From Euglena gracilis (taxonomy: Eukaryota; Euglenida; Euglenophyceae; Euglenales), in NCBI GenBank assembly GCA_039621445.1, contig CP154955.1, forward strand, positions 53,491,962 through 53,555,961: a stretch of 64,000 nt of DNA, in the 5' to 3' direction. The notes below the pieces were generated by a model. That model saw only the letters and a list, made by a program, of their open reading frames with translations. It was not told the DNA's origin and ran no database searches. Both the position numbers and the translations under genes were made by a program. How positions within the stretch are numbered: position 1 is the stretch's first letter; each line of letters begins with the position of its first letter. Of the stretch, positions 43,140 to 55,319 are shown piece after piece.

Positions 43140-44399
43140 AAAACATCTTTATTTTGGGGGGTCGCTGACGCCAAAGACCCAACAGCACGCAATGACTCCA
43201 TGCCGTTAACAGAAAATATGACATTCAGTACACCACACCATACCTCAAACATTCCGGGGGACTACCTTCAGAAGGTTTGCAGACACCTGGACAATGCTTG
43301 GAACTTTGGAAAACACCAGAAATGACGCATATGATATACCTTTTTTGTGGTCATCTATCCCAAGCGAATCCAAATTTCATGGCTGCGTTCTTGAGCAAAA
43401 AAAATGTGTAAATATTGGCAAATATTGACCTTGGTAGCAGTTTCGGAAAAACGACTGACTTTGTTTATTTTCCTCAATGAAAATCAGGTGCAAAAAAAGC
43501 TCGACACATGGCAAAGCAAGCGCTAAAAAAAGGTTGAATACCAAATTTACCCAAAATTGATTTTCCACACTCAACCATCGTGGTGGCGAAAATGGCAAAC
43601 TCAACGGCTGCAAAAAAAATGGCCAATGTCAAAACAGGGGGACAACAAGCTGAACACAAGAGAACCAAATTGGAAAATACAAGCAATTGCCTCTGGGCAA
43701 CTGTCCCCCCTCCCTGCCTATCTGCCTCCCTCCCCCCCTTTTCTGAGAACCGGAAAAGATGGGTCAGAACCGGGGGGGGGGGGTGCTTAATTCTCCAAAA
43801 TATGGGTAAGAACCAGGAGGGTGGTGCTTTGACAAGGGGAAACAACTTGACTGCAAAAAAAAAAGTTCCGGCGCTCCGCGCGGAAAAGGAGAAATTTTCT
43901 GGGGTTGGAGGTCTTGTGTTGAACCAACGTGCATTTGGATGCAAAAAAAAATAACAAAATCTCACCAAATCAGGCTTCAGAAGTTTCAAAAGCTTCCAAA
44001 TTTCTTTTAAAAAGGCACACAAAATAGCGTCCTCGAGAAGATGACCTTTAAAAAGACAGATGAGAACCGGGACTGCTTAGACAAGGAGGGGAGCAAGGCC
44101 GGGGTTCGATATACGGGCAGATGGGGGTTGGTGAACCCCGCCTGCCCCAGTCCAGGAGGGGGGTTGGGGGGGACCCACCTAAACAGTGCCCAACCCCCGG
44201 GAGGGGTGTGCGGAGACTCCCCAAAAAACGAGTATTGTCAGTATTCCCAAAAAAAAGAACATACTCGACCCCCGGTGCGGACCCCCCCCAGCAGTCCTGA
44301 GCCGGGGTCAGAAACAACCCTGGGTTGGAGTTAATCGATGGGGGTGGGCAGGTCTCCATCCGCTCCTCAGGCGGGCCATGGGTGGAGGGCGGCCTGCAC
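43140..44399. other. No gene recognised
   Basis: AT-richer intron-like sequence (43120-44030). At 44100-44215 there is a palindromic block (GGGTTCGATATACGGGCAG facing GGGACCCACCTAAACAGTG) also seen near 8870, 9220 and 59450. Confidence 0.4.
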
Positions 44400-44465
44400 C
44401 TCCGCTGTGGGACCGTCCCACGGCACAGCCGCGGCGGGGGCGGCCACCAGGCTCAGGCTCAGCGG
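44400..44465 (-). CDS. Possible small exon (22 codons)
   Basis: Between GTCGCCCCCAG and GTGCAGGCC the minus strand encodes PLSLSLVAAPAAAVPWDG then PTAE, phase 0 on both sides. Good splice signals but short; function unknown. Confidence 0.42.
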
Positions 44466-44559
44466 CTGGGGGCGACGGCCGACCCCCCTGCCTGGTCCGC
44501 GGTGTGATACCTCCTCCCCCCCCCCCGGCCATTGGCCGGGGCCATGATTGAAGGTAAGG

Positions 44560-44712
44560 CCAGGGGGCCAACCTTAGGGGGAGGCCAAGTTTGCATTTTA
44601 AGCACTTCGGCGGCTATGCTCAATGTTGCAAAAGGCCGAAGGCCAACTTTGGGGCGGCCAAGTTTGCATGTCAGGAGAAGGGGGGCCAAGCGTCCAGGGG
44701 GGGGGGGTACAG
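44560..44712. repeat. Repeat N, copy 2
   Basis: Two GGCCAACTTTGGGG/GGCCAACCTTAGGGG plus GGCCAAGTTTGCAT blocks, then GGGCCAAGCGTCCAGG and a G run. Confidence 0.5.
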
Positions 44713-45350
44713 ACGCCGGCGGCATAGAATTCATCGATTCCCGGGGCCCGTTCATTGAATGGGTCCCGGGCAGCACATTTCCAGGGACCAAACCCACCCG
44801 TCCACTTTTTTTTTTGCAAACCCACCCACGGACGAACCCCCCGGGGTCACTCCAATGTTCAGCGAAGCTCGTCGGAGAGCCATCCACAAAATGGGTTCAG
44901 GGCGAAGTTAACAGGGAATGTCAATTCTAGTGGAGGCCTGGGCTGTCCAAGGTCCGGTACATTGCAACCCCATTAAACGCCATCTTAGGAATAGCATACA
45001 GCAGGCAAAACTCGCGGTGCTTGCCACGTTCCCGAAGATACCAGTGGTCATTGCACATCGGGCCCAAATTTTCCAGCTTTTCACAAAAGTTAATTATGAA
45101 AAAAAGCAAATCTTCAAGGTTTTGGATTATGAAAAAAAAATGCAGATTGTGAAACTGGAATATTCCGCCTCCGCCCCAGCTCCAGCCTGGGAAGCAACAC
45201 CCCCGCCATGCTTAGGCGGCGCGAATTGCCCAACCTATTTTTGCGTTTTTTGGCGTTTTTTGGCTGTTTTAAAAACACCTAAAAGGGCAAAAAGATTTGA
45301 GCTGAGAGGGGTGTGTGGCTGCTTTGGGCCAAAATTTAACAGAAGTGGTT

Positions 45351-47765
45351 TTGCGCGGTATTCCGCTTAACCGATTTACGATTGCGTGTGAGTTGTGTGA
45401 GTTGGGAGTGTACTAGAACTGTTTGAAATGGCTCGAAAAACACCGACTTTGAACAGGTGTGACATGGGGCTGTGTGTCCATGGTTTATGTTAATAACAGT
45501 ATCTGAGAGACGAGTGAACAATACAAGTGTGTGCGGATAACCGCGTAAAACGAAAGAAGAGGTGACAGACAACGGAGTTAAACGTTTGGGCGGTTATCCG
45601 CGCACAATGCACTTGTACGCGGATAACCGCGTACAAGTGCAAACAAAGCATGGTGCGCGGATTACCGCGTACAATAACACAAACAGTTGATGACTGGTGG
45701 GAGGGAATCCGCCTGGTATGTGTGTATACGTGTTGAGTGTAAGGCGACTGGGTGTAAGCGGGAATCCGTGTGGCCGGGTTAAGGGTGAGCAGAAAAAGGA
45801 CAGCATTTGTGGACGATGGGATGGGGGGGGGAGATGGAAACCACCCTAGAAATGAAGTCTGCTGGTTTGTTGGCAAAGTTTTGCAACCCTACTTGTGACA
45901 CCAGTCAAAGGGGTGAATCTTTGCGGAGGACACGAACGACAGACTTTGTTGCCAGGTCGCCAGGCAGTTTGCAACTGAATGGCGTCTGGCGTGTTGTGGG
46001 GAGTTTGAGGGGTGGAGGTTTACGGAAACCAGGGAGAGGAGATTGCACCAGCAGGGGTTGACCAACCGAGGAGAGACGGCCAGCCCTTAAACTTGGGCAC
46101 TCAGAGCAGGGGTGGTTTCCAAAAGGACCGGAGACACTTGTGCTGAGGGTGGTTAGATGGATGGAAGCCAGATGCATCAGGTCAAACATCGACCCGGCGT
46201 TGGTTGAGAACGACCGCCTTCTGGTTTACCCCCCCTCCCACACGGCTTCTGACGGTGGAGACCCCCGGAGGCATGTTGCCGACCCCAAAGGAAGAAGAGC
46301 CAGAAAAAAAGAGGTGGTTTGGGTATTCTGCCTGAATTTCAGCAAAAACTGCGGCTTTTCAAAGGAAAAATGCTGTAACACTGTTTCAAAAAACAATTGA
46401 AAAGGCCTTGATTTTCTCAGAACCTGGAGGACTTCTTCCGAAAACCCCCCGAAATTGTTCGACTGCTGCCACCAACTGCTGAAACAGGAGTTTCTCTCTC
46501 CGTATCTTGAATCACTTCTTCGTCAGCCTTCCCCAAACCCTGATTTTGGGCCACCAACACCGTTGGGTTCCAGGAGGATTGTTCTGTGATGTGCTTTTGT
46601 TCCTCCTTATAAATCAACCTCAGTTTTTGGCCGTTTTTCGGGACGGTAATAAAACATCTTCTCTAGCGCAGATCACCCGGCCTGGCAACGTTCCACTGCT
46701 GTCCCTGCAGCCACCCCTTCAGCACTAGCTAGGGGGAACATTACTGCGTCCGAATTGCAGAGGAGGGTGTCCACCTCCTGCTCAAATGCCAGGCGGGTTT
46801 CCGCCTGCTCGGTTGCTTGCTGTCACGGCGCAGCAGCCACAGCTCCCTTTCAACCTGTCCCGCCCAACTGTCAAAAACGATGTCGCCACACGTCACCACT
46901 GACACCGACACTTTGGGACACCAAAACACACAAACACAACCCATCAGGACAGCAACAAGCTCCACGCGGGTTTCCGCCCAAACCTCATCTGTGCGGAAAC
47001 CCGCGCAAACTAAAAACGAAGTAGGCGGATAACCGCGCACTGCCATCGTTCAATAACGACCCAAAATCCCCTCCCTCTCCCCCAAACCTGTTCATTAACA
47101 ACTTCACGTGATGACCCACTTCTGGAGGTTTCTGCGCGTTCCCACTTCCCGCTCCCACGTGTCATCCACAAACACGAACTGTTCTCTTTCTCAAACCCTT
47201 CTGCGCGGGTTTCCGCCTGAGGAATCATCACTTCTGTACGCGGTAAACCGCCTAACCTCGTTTTTAACGTTATTCCCAGGCCAGTCCCCTCCGTTAGGCC
47301 AGCATCTCTTCACCACAAAAACTCATTTTGCGCGGTTTACCGCTTAAAACATCTCTTCCAAGAAAATGTAGCATCTGTTGGGCAGTGCTGTGTGTTCACC
47401 TCCCCCGTCACTGGACGTCGGCACTCACGAGAGGTTCAAAAATGCGCGGGTTGCTTAAGCGGTTGCCTCTTCTTCACCTGCCACACTGTGTCACCCCCCC
47501 TCCAGAGGGGGGGTCCAACAGCAACGCCAAACAACCCGGGCTCCGGTGGCCAGGTGTTCTCCGGCTGTTTTCTGTTTTTCAAAATTTCAGGGCGTTCCAG
47601 GGGGGTGTTTTCCAAAACCCCCCCAAAAACGACCATAAATTCTCAATATCGCCACTTTGTCAAAATGCTTAAAATGGACCCTTAACGACCCAAATTTTTG
47701 TGCTGGTGCCATCCTCTCAAAATTTCGAGCACATAACAGTGAGTTTCGTAAACGGAAACCCGCGC
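45351..47765. repeat. Cluster of short GCGG-N4-CCGC palindromes
   Basis: About 15 occurrences of a palindrome of the form GCGCGGTTTACCGC, GCGGATAACCGCG, GCGGGTTTCCGC or the reverse. They lie at about 45351, 45531, 45589, 45615, 45651, 46791, 46964, 46990, 47023, 47203, 47237, 47329 and 47748, plus decayed ones. The copy at 45608-45641 has perfect 15-bp arms around ATAA. No exon in this interval is convincing. An open minus-strand stretch at 46417-46617 (GLGKADEEVIQDTERETP) is weakly protein-like. Confidence 0.7.
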
Positions 47766-47819
47766 ACCCCAAGCGTGCAAAAAATCGCAAAAAATTTGGG
47801 CAATTCGCGCCGCCTAAGC

Positions 47820-48130
47820 CATGCTTGTGCTTACCGACCGGGGGGGGGGAGGGGGGGTGGGTGCTATAGGGTGCCTGCCCCTAGCAGGCACACCCCCCCC
47901 CCGGGGGGGATAGGGGTCCGGGCCGGACCCAGAAAATTTTCATTGAAAATGGCCTTTTCCGGGCCCCCGGCGCCTTTGGCACCGGGGTCGGAGGGGGGTG
48001 CCTGCTAGGGGCAGGCACCCCCCAAAACCCTACCCCCCCCCCGGGGGGGTCGGATCGGGTGCTATGGGGTGCCTGCCCCTAGCACCCACCCCCCCCCCGT
48101 GGGGTAGGCACCCGACTAAGCACAAGCCTG
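47820..48130. mobile_element. Family C palindromic element, copy 1
   Basis: Ends CATGCTTGTGCTTACCGACC and, inverted, CAGGCTTGTGCTTAGTCGG. Inside are two inverted GGGTGCCTGCCCCTAGCAGG arms and a central CCCGGCGCCTTTGGCACCGG hairpin. No clear target duplication here, unlike copy 2. Confidence 0.6.
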
Positions 48131-48157
48131 ACCCCTGCAACAAAAAGCATGTCACAC

Positions 48158-48360
48158 CCGGGCCAGGGAGGCAACATCGTGGACCCGGCTGGGCTGGCAG
48201 CACGCCCCCATCGCCGGGCGCCGGTCACGTCGGTCACGCTCTTGGTCACACGGGTCACTCCCCCGGGGCACACCGACGGCAGCGAACTTCCCTGCCAACC
48301 AAGCCGAGACCCCGACATTTTAGCTCCCTCCCGCGCCCACCACAACCTGTGTTCCGTAAC
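48158..48360 (-). CDS. Possible gene exon (67 codons)
   Basis: Between CCCCAGGCAG and GTGTGACATG the minus strand encodes VTEHRLWWAREGAKMSGSRL, GWQGSSLPSVCPGG, VTRVTKSVTDVTGARRWGR and ASPAGSTMLPPWP. A threefold GTGACC repeat gives the VTxVT pattern. Start phase 0, end phase 2. No domain is recognised. Confidence 0.48.
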
Positions 48361-48704
48361 CTGCCTGGGGGTTGAGGGATGCTGGGGGAGTTCGCCGTAC
48401 TGCCTTTTCCAGCCTCCCACCTGCCCCCCCCTGCCCCCCCCCCGGGAAACTGTCACCCGTTTGACAGGTCGACTGGGACCCTGACAGGTTGGCCGGTTCC
48501 AAGTGACAGTTTCCCAGGCAGGGATTTCAAGAGAACAGCGAAAAATGCCTCTGACAGGTTGGCCGGTGCCGGGGACCCTGACAGTTTCCCGGGTGGGACC
48601 CTGACAGGTTCTCAGGCATGACGGTTTCCCTGGGGGGGGGGGGGGGCATGCCAACACCGACACCCATCTCCGCTCCCTGACATCAGCTGGCTCAAAGGAT
48701 GAGC

Positions 48705-48930
48705 TCATGAATTTGTGGTGGGCAGAAGGAAGGGACTGGTCGACAGTCCACGGTCATTTGATGGAGCATCAGTCAGCGAGGCGATGGCAGCTCCGGAGAA
48801 AAGCTGCTGGGGAAGGGAGGCAGGCAAGGCACCCCAAAGCTGTTCTGGAAGAGAGAAGGCTGCAAAGAACGTGACTGCCGCTGCCCCCCCTGTCAGTGGC
48901 ACTCCCAAACGCTCAGAAACGGTAGAAATA
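48705..48930 (-). CDS. Possible terminal exon
   Basis: After ATACCTGCAG the minus strand encodes ISTVSERLGVPLTGGAAAVT, FFAAFSLPEQLWGALPASL, PQQLFSGAAIASLTDAPSN and DRGLSTSPFLLPTTNS, then TGA. The peptide is well balanced. If the stop is used, a gene ends here and the ligase to the left is separate; a GTGGAC inside DRG could instead act as a donor. No polyadenylation signal is evident. Function unknown. Confidence 0.4.
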
Positions 48931-48947
48931 CTGCAGGTATATGTCTG

Positions 48948-48983
<36 letters not shown>

Positions 48984-49029
48984 ATGGAAAATGGGAAGCT
49001 TTAAACCCCCCTGGGCATTCATTGACAGA

Positions 49030-49220
49030 CGCGCGGCGTGGAGACAATGCATGATGTGCACCGTGTGTCGCACACCGTGTGCCAACATCTTCGTTGTCAA
49101 AGCCCAGGAAGGGGGGGCCTGGCAGAATGCCACACCCCGCCCCAGTCTCGTCCAAGGGACGGCAAACTCCGGGGCATATGCACAGGCAGCGACTCAGTGT
49201 CAAAATGCCTGCACGTCAAC
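49030..49220 (-). other. Exon-like island, frame unresolved
   Basis: Unique sequence with two protein-like minus frames (PPFLGFDNEDVGTRCATHG and FDTESLPVHMPRSLPSLGRD) and one plus frame. An AG (GACGTGCAG) lies at its right side. It directly precedes 48705-48930 in transcription order. Confidence 0.25.
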
Positions 49221-49872
49221 GAAACATCGGATGACGGCAAGTAACGGAAAGAATTTTCAAAATTTCTGACACAATGATTTGTGAGTTCCACTGGTTTTGT
49301 GATTTTTTTTGGGTACCTTTAAACACACAGTGTGCACCGTGTGCACGGCGTACCGGTTGTCAGCATCCTCAAAGAATTGGCCTTTTTTGTGCATAAGCGC
49401 TGCCCCCACCCCCAGCCAACAGCACATGAACATTTTGAGGTTGACCAATCCTCTGGTTTCCTGGCCCAAGAGATGTTTTTGTTTTTGAGATTAACCATTT
49501 TCTGTTTTCCTGACCCACACCCTTCCTTTCACTCAAAAGAGTTTCACCAAATTCCTGTCGTCTGAAAGGCTGGGAGTAACTACTTTGCTAAATGCGTCCA
49601 GAGGATCTCAGGTAAAAGCATGGAGCACACAGAGAGGAGGGGGAGAGGGGCAGAAATGCTCTGCACCCTGCACCCAATATGTTTCCGCGTTGGACAGCAA
49701 CAGAATACACAAAACAGTGGTTTCCATACCAATTATTCTCATTTGAGGAAAGATCTAACGCATCTGTCCACAATAATCCATTCCCACTTTCGACCAGAAA
49801 AACAACGTTCAAGAGGATATGTGGGCATAATCCCCGCCCCCTGCCATACAATTTTTTACCGACCATCGGGGG

Positions 49873-50162
49873 GAGGGGGGGTCACTCCACTGTTCGAAAA
49901 ACCAGTCAGTCACCTTTTTTGGGGAAACCAGAAACCAGTCAGTCACTACTCCCCTGGGGCGTAGTGACTGACCCCGGGGGGGTCGGCCACTCTGGAATTC
50001 AAAGGAAATTTGACCAAAAACATGAAAAAAAAGCCAAAAATTTTCCGGCGCCTTCGGCGCCGGGTCACTTTGGTAGTTTTTTGCCGACCCCCGGGCCAAA
50101 AAACCAGTCAGCCACTCTGAAAAAACCAGTCACTCCCGGGGGGGGGGGGTCGGCCAGTGACT
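49873..50162. mobile_element. Family D palindromic element (CCAGTCAGTCAC)
   Basis: Several AAACCAGTCAGTCAC units face GTAGTGACTGACCCC and GGCCAGTGACT. The centre has a perfect CCGGCGCCTTCGGCGCCGG hairpin at 50045-50063. Related pieces lie at 58780-58830. Ends are not precisely defined. Confidence 0.5.
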
Positions 50163-51090
50163 AAGTGATTGTATGTATGCCCCCTGCCCAAAAACAAGGT
50201 TCCTCCAAAAACCAAGGCCAGGCATTATTTCTTCTTCAGCGCATTGCCTAAAAAAATTCATTCTGGCAGAGTTCTCTCCGACCAAGCAAAGATGAAATAG
50301 CAAAATCTTCACAAAAACAGGCCACTCTCGGGGTTTCCTGGCATCGCTGCAATTCGACATTTGATTTTTGACCCACACCGATGTTGCTTTGATGCCCGGA
50401 CCGCCCTTGAACTGCCTTGCAGAATAGCGCCGAAAAGAAGTCTAAAAATGCCCCAATAAGCCTTGAAAAGGACGCCTTAAATATGTCTTCAAATTGAAGG
50501 AAAAAAAAACTCGTTTCATTTTTCAACCTTGCCCCCTATGTTTTGTTCCTGACCCAGGGGTTGGTGGTCAAGAGGACCTGAAAGTCAATCATTTTGGCTC
50601 GAGTGGCTCATTTTGGGAAATTTCTGGCTGAACCATTCTCTGGGGGGACTATCCTCCTGGGATCAGTCGCTCCTGGGGGGGGGGGGGGCACTAACCAATG
50701 ATATTGGCCTGCACGGGTTTAATGCGCCGTGTGGCGGGCAAGTTAAAGCACCATGCAGCGGGCAGCAGTGCACAGCGCAGCGCAGCAACAGCAGGTTGAG
50801 TCCGACGTCCATATGCGGGCAGGAAGGGAACGACGTGGGTGTGGAGTGGGAGGGTAGGAAATGGCAGCACAGGCGGTGGGAGATGACGGCGAAGGGATGG
50901 GGGGGGGGGGGCGATAGGTGGCCGTCACCCTGCCACGAGGAAACAACGCAAACATGGCAAAAGAAATGCAGAAATATTTGACACCCCATTCAGTCTGTGA
51001 ATCAAACAGCGCTCAAACGCGTAAAACATACTGAAATGTACTCAAATGTTCTCAAAGGTACTCAACAGTACTCAAAGGAAGGACAGGAAC
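50163..51090. other. No gene recognised
   Basis: A family A-related relic at 50230-50440. At 50735-50930 there is a unique stretch with open minus frames but no consistent splice signals. Four ACTCAAA-type repeats lie at 51030-51080. Confidence 0.4.
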
Positions 51091-51371
51091 CAGGCTGTTT
51101 TTTTTTACCAACCCCGGGTGGGAGGGGGGGTCCGGAGTGCCTGTGAGTGCCTGCCCAGGCAGGCACTACCCCCCCCCCCCCCCGGGGGGTCAGATTTCGG
51201 CCTGTGGCCAGGCACATTCCTTTGAAAATAGGCCATTTTGGCTCCCCGGCGCCTTCGGCGCCAGGGTTGTGCCAGGGGGGGGGGGGTCGGATTTGGAATG
51301 CCTTGGAGTGCCTGCCCAGGCAGGCACCCCCCCCCCGGGGTGGGGTCGGCACCCGACTAAAATACAGCCTG
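51091..51371. mobile_element. Family C element, copy 2, perfect TSD
   Basis: Starts CAGGCTGTTTTTTTTTACC, ends CCGACTAAAATACAGCCTG. Identical 8-mers ACAGGAAC at 51083-51090 and 51372-51379. Inside are two GAGTGCCTGCCCAGGCAGGC arms and a CCGGCGCCTTCGGCGCC hairpin (51246-51262). 281 bp, no ORF. Another hAT-like non-autonomous family. Confidence 0.85.
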
Positions 51372-51540
51372 ACAGGAACGCAGTTCGATTTGGTTGTGCT
51401 GGCGAGTGCCCCAAACCCTCCCTGCGTGGGGTGGGGGAGGGGTCATCTAGGTGTTGGTTGACGTCCTTCTGGCACCTCCCAAGAAAGCCCTCAAGAAAGA
51501 CACCCTGCCAGCACAAAGCACCAGTGATGGCGAAAAAAAA

Positions 51541-51722
51541 ACCTCCTGGCAAAACACCTCCCCCCCCCCCCACCCGCCCCCTCCCCTCCCCCCCCACACC
51601 CCCCCCCCCACCCACCCACACCCACACCCCCCCCCCCCCCCCCGCCCCCCCCACCCCCCCCCCCCCCCCAGCCCCCCCCCCCGCCCCAAAAAACACCTCC
51701 TGGCAAAACACCTCCCCCCCCC
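51541..51722. repeat. C-homopolymer-rich block bounded by a direct repeat
   Basis: ACCTCCTGGCAAAACACCTC occurs at 51541 and 51695, bracketing about 130 bp that is almost only C with rare A, G or T. Confidence 0.8.
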
Positions 51723-52059
51723 CTACAATCTGGACAAACTAGGCAAAAAAAAAGGGAAACAAAAAGGAAGGGAAATCGCCCAATTTTTCCGTCGTTTTTC
51801 CCGTCACTGTTTTCCGTGAAAAGTTGAATTTTCTTATTGTTAAGACTTCCAAAATCAACATTTTTTCACCCTCATTCTTCCCCATCATTTTGCCTCCAGT
51901 GATTTTTGTCCGGACTGTGTTTCCAACGACTAACGACTGGTAACTTCTGTCCTCCGATATGGGGGTGGCGTTGGACATGGGGTTCTGACCAAAAAAAGTG
52001 GCCACCGGCCGATTGTAGACAAGGAGTCAAAAAAAATTTACCAACTGGGGAGTGCCCGG

Positions 52060-52220
52060 GACCCCCCCCCCAAAGGTCGAGTTTTGCCTTTCGGCGCTTT
52101 TGCACCGAATTTTCTTTGTGTTTTTGACAAATGTTTGCGCAAAAGTGATCAAAATGGCATTTGGCCGATTTTGGGGGGGGGGGGCAGCAAAAATTTTCGA
52201 CTGGGCAAGCAAAGGGTCAC
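52060..52220. repeat. Repeat L copy
   Basis: CTTTCGGCGCTTTTGCACCG, TTTTTGACAAATGTTTGCGC and AAAATGGCATTTGGCC match the other L copies. The GCGC...GCAC arms form a hairpin. Confidence 0.45.
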
Positions 52221-52794
52221 CCATGGTGACGGGGGTACACCCATCATTTCGGGGCGGCATGAGCCGGGACCAGAGATCGCCGCGGCGCACACAAACTGGG
52301 GGTCAGCGCCGCCGTTGGCAGTGCACGAGGCAGGCGGTGGGGGCAGCGGTCATCACAAGGGGGGGGCTCACACACATACAGAGAGACGGGAGGCTGTGGA
52401 GCCAACGGGTGGCGGGTGTCGAGGTTTCAGGAGGTCCGATGAGTGATTTCCGGCCCATTGTCACCCCTCTTGCCTTGACAAGTTTGGCCTCCCGGCCCAA
52501 ACCCACCGACCTGGTCGGGCTGCAGGAGTTGCATTTTGAGTACTTCAACTTCAAGGCCAAAATTGATGTATGCATCCAAGGATGTTATGGTTTATTATAT
52601 CATGCGAAAACCGAAAGCACAAACACTGCTTCTGCAAATACGACACAAACAACTTACTTCTGTAAATACTAAGCACAAAACCTTGAAAAAAAAAACTACA
52701 CATTTGGGTCGTGTACAAACCAACTCCACATGAGTTGACCTTAGGATGAAGCTGTCCGAAATGGTGGGTTGCCAGAGGTTGTGATGTTGTGATG
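52221..52794. other. Unique sequence with open frames on both strands
   Basis: At 52250-52620 a plus frame (FRPIVTPLALTSLASRPKP, LVGLQELHFEYFNFKAK) and a minus frame (GLGREAKLVKARGVTMGRK) are both open. A minus-strand AG (AACTCCTGCAG) is available. Exon status cannot be decided. Confidence 0.28.
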
Positions 52795-52935
52795 TTGTGA
52801 CGTTGTGTGTTCAACGCTATGGTTGTCACGTTGTGTGTTCAACGCTGTGGTTGTGACGTTGTGTGTTAAGCGCTATGTTTGGGACGTTGTGTGTTCAGCG
52901 CCATGGTTGGGACGTTGTGTGTTCAACGCTATGGG
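52795..52935. repeat. 28-bp tandem repeat
   Basis: About five units of GACGTTGTGTGTTCAACGCT plus ATGGTTGT, with few substitutions, preceded by GTTGTGATGTT units. Confidence 0.85.
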
Positions 52936-53474
52936 TTGGATTTTTTTATTTTGGGATTATCAAGCTGTAGGGTTGGGGTTTGGATTTGCAATTATGTTTG
53001 GACACTTTGAGGCAAAATTGGGTCACATTTTCATCCACACTGTAGCCTAAAACTAGGGAAGATCTCACTATGTTAGGTTAAAAATAGATAGATTAAATTC
53101 AACGCCAAAGCCTGGCCTGGCCTGGCCTCCTCCTATTTCAACTCTCACATTGACCCTATCCCAAACTTAAAGCCCTTGGGCCGGCTTTCGAACTTTCGAC
53201 CCCGTTCGAGGCCCAGCCCGGCCATTGGCCGGTCCTTCGACCTGAGGGCGATTCTCAAAGGTGGTCCTTGATTGGGGGGGGGGAAGAATCCCCGGTTCCA
53301 TTCTGGGAGGGTTCCTTTCTTGGTCAGTTCTCCCTCCTCGAGACCCACCAACGCCCACCCCAACCGCACACCAGCCGGGGTGTTGGGGGGGAGCGACTTC
53401 CATGGGTTTGCGGGGAGGCTTTGGGGGGGGTTCCTCCAGGGAGGTGGTTAAGGCACCCAGGCATCTCTTCGCAT

Positions 53475-53585
53475 CCAGGCTTCTGTTTACCAACCCTGGG
53501 GGGGGGGGTTGAAAGTGCCCTACCCCCATGCGTGCCATAGCACGCCTCTGGGGGGGGGGGGCGCACTTCCTGAAACAGAAGCCTG
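53475..53585. mobile_element. Short family C-type element (111 bp)
   Basis: Termini CAGGCTTCTGTTTACC and, inverted, CAGGCTTCTGTTTCAGG. Flanks TTCGCATC and TTCGCCTG match at 6 of 8. The centre has an inverted GCGTGCCATAGCACGC. Confidence 0.6.
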
Positions 53586-54404
53586 TTCGCCTGCCTCGGC
53601 GTATCACGGCGTGCAACCAAGCAACTCGTTGGTGGGCGGCTCTCCCTTTCAACCGTTCAACCGTTCAAAATCCTCTCCCTGCCCTCCCCCCCCCCGGCAG
53701 TGTTTTTTTTTTTGCATGACCCCCATCCAAATCGCGTTGGGGACGTTCCAGCAGTCGCCAGGATGACATCCAGGAATTTAATCCAGGGAGGAGTGACGCA
53801 ATAACTTCGCTTCCTCCTGACCAGCCCCAGTTGAACATCATGCCGTGGGAAGGCGAGATAGTTTCCAAGGGTCACGTAAGAACCGCTTCCTTTTTGGACG
53901 CCAATTAGTGGCTTGGAGGTGTTGGAAGGGGTTTAGAGTGCTTGCAGCCCCCCACAGCACAAACTTGGAGGAACACCACTTACCACCATTCCACACAGCC
54001 TGGTGCTCAAGTGTGCCAAAAACTCGGCACGCTTTTTTGATTTCAGCTCGCTGTCAAAATTTTGGGCCCATTTCGCTCGTTTTGGCCCCTCAGAGAAATC
54101 TGCTGCTCCAAGCCGAACGACCCAAAAGCGGACCCTCCCAAAAAAGGCTGAAAATTTTGTGAGGTCAGAGGACGCAAATTCCCGCATCCTCCTCCATTTC
54201 AAACTGGCAGAAATTAGGCAGGAAAAAATTGGGCGATCCCCTCTGCCTAAGGCTGTCGTTGCTACTGGCAGGGGGGAATTGATATTGGAGGCCTTCGAAA
54301 TAATTGCGGAACAATTGCGAAAATTGCGGGAAACTCTGAAAATTGCGGGAAAATTGCGGAAATTGCGGAAGAATTGCAGATATCAAATCCCCCCCCCTGC
54401 TGCT

Positions 54405-54600
54405 GGTGTGTTCATCCACTTCGTCGCACACAGGGGAAGGGGGCCACCACACGTTGTGCTGCGCACGGCAGTGGTGGAGGTGGGGATCGGGGGAAGGCCA
54501 GTGCGGGGAAATAACAGCGCCACACTGGCCGCCCCTTTAAGAGACGAAGTGCTGCTCTTGGGGGCGTGGGGAGGCCGGAGCACCTGGCCTGCCCTGTGGT
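54405..54600 (-). other. Exon-like island, frame unresolved
   Basis: GC-rich unique sequence. Minus frames read RAALRLLKGRPVWRCYFPAL or GAASVALLFPRTGLPPIPTS, and the plus strand is also open. A CTACCACAG acceptor candidate lies at its right side. Confidence 0.28.
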
Positions 54601-54659
54601 AGGCTGTGTTGCACTGGGCATATTTGTCTCTCTGTCTCCATCGGTCTGCTTCTCAATTG

Positions 54660-55171
<512 letters not shown>

Positions 55172-55319
55172 GGCCCAGGTAAAAATTCAAAGTATTACCC
55201 AAAAGTGACCTTTACATGAGATTCCATGAGTTGCTGACGGTGGAATCAGGCAACAGATTATTTTTGGGGCTTGTTTTGACAGATCATTTAGGGGATGGTG
55301 TGGGGCAGTGGTGCAATCA

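Noticed and set aside
51541-51722. Pro-rich coding exon in the C-block
   Set aside because: Almost pure C homopolymer. Open frames follow from composition only.
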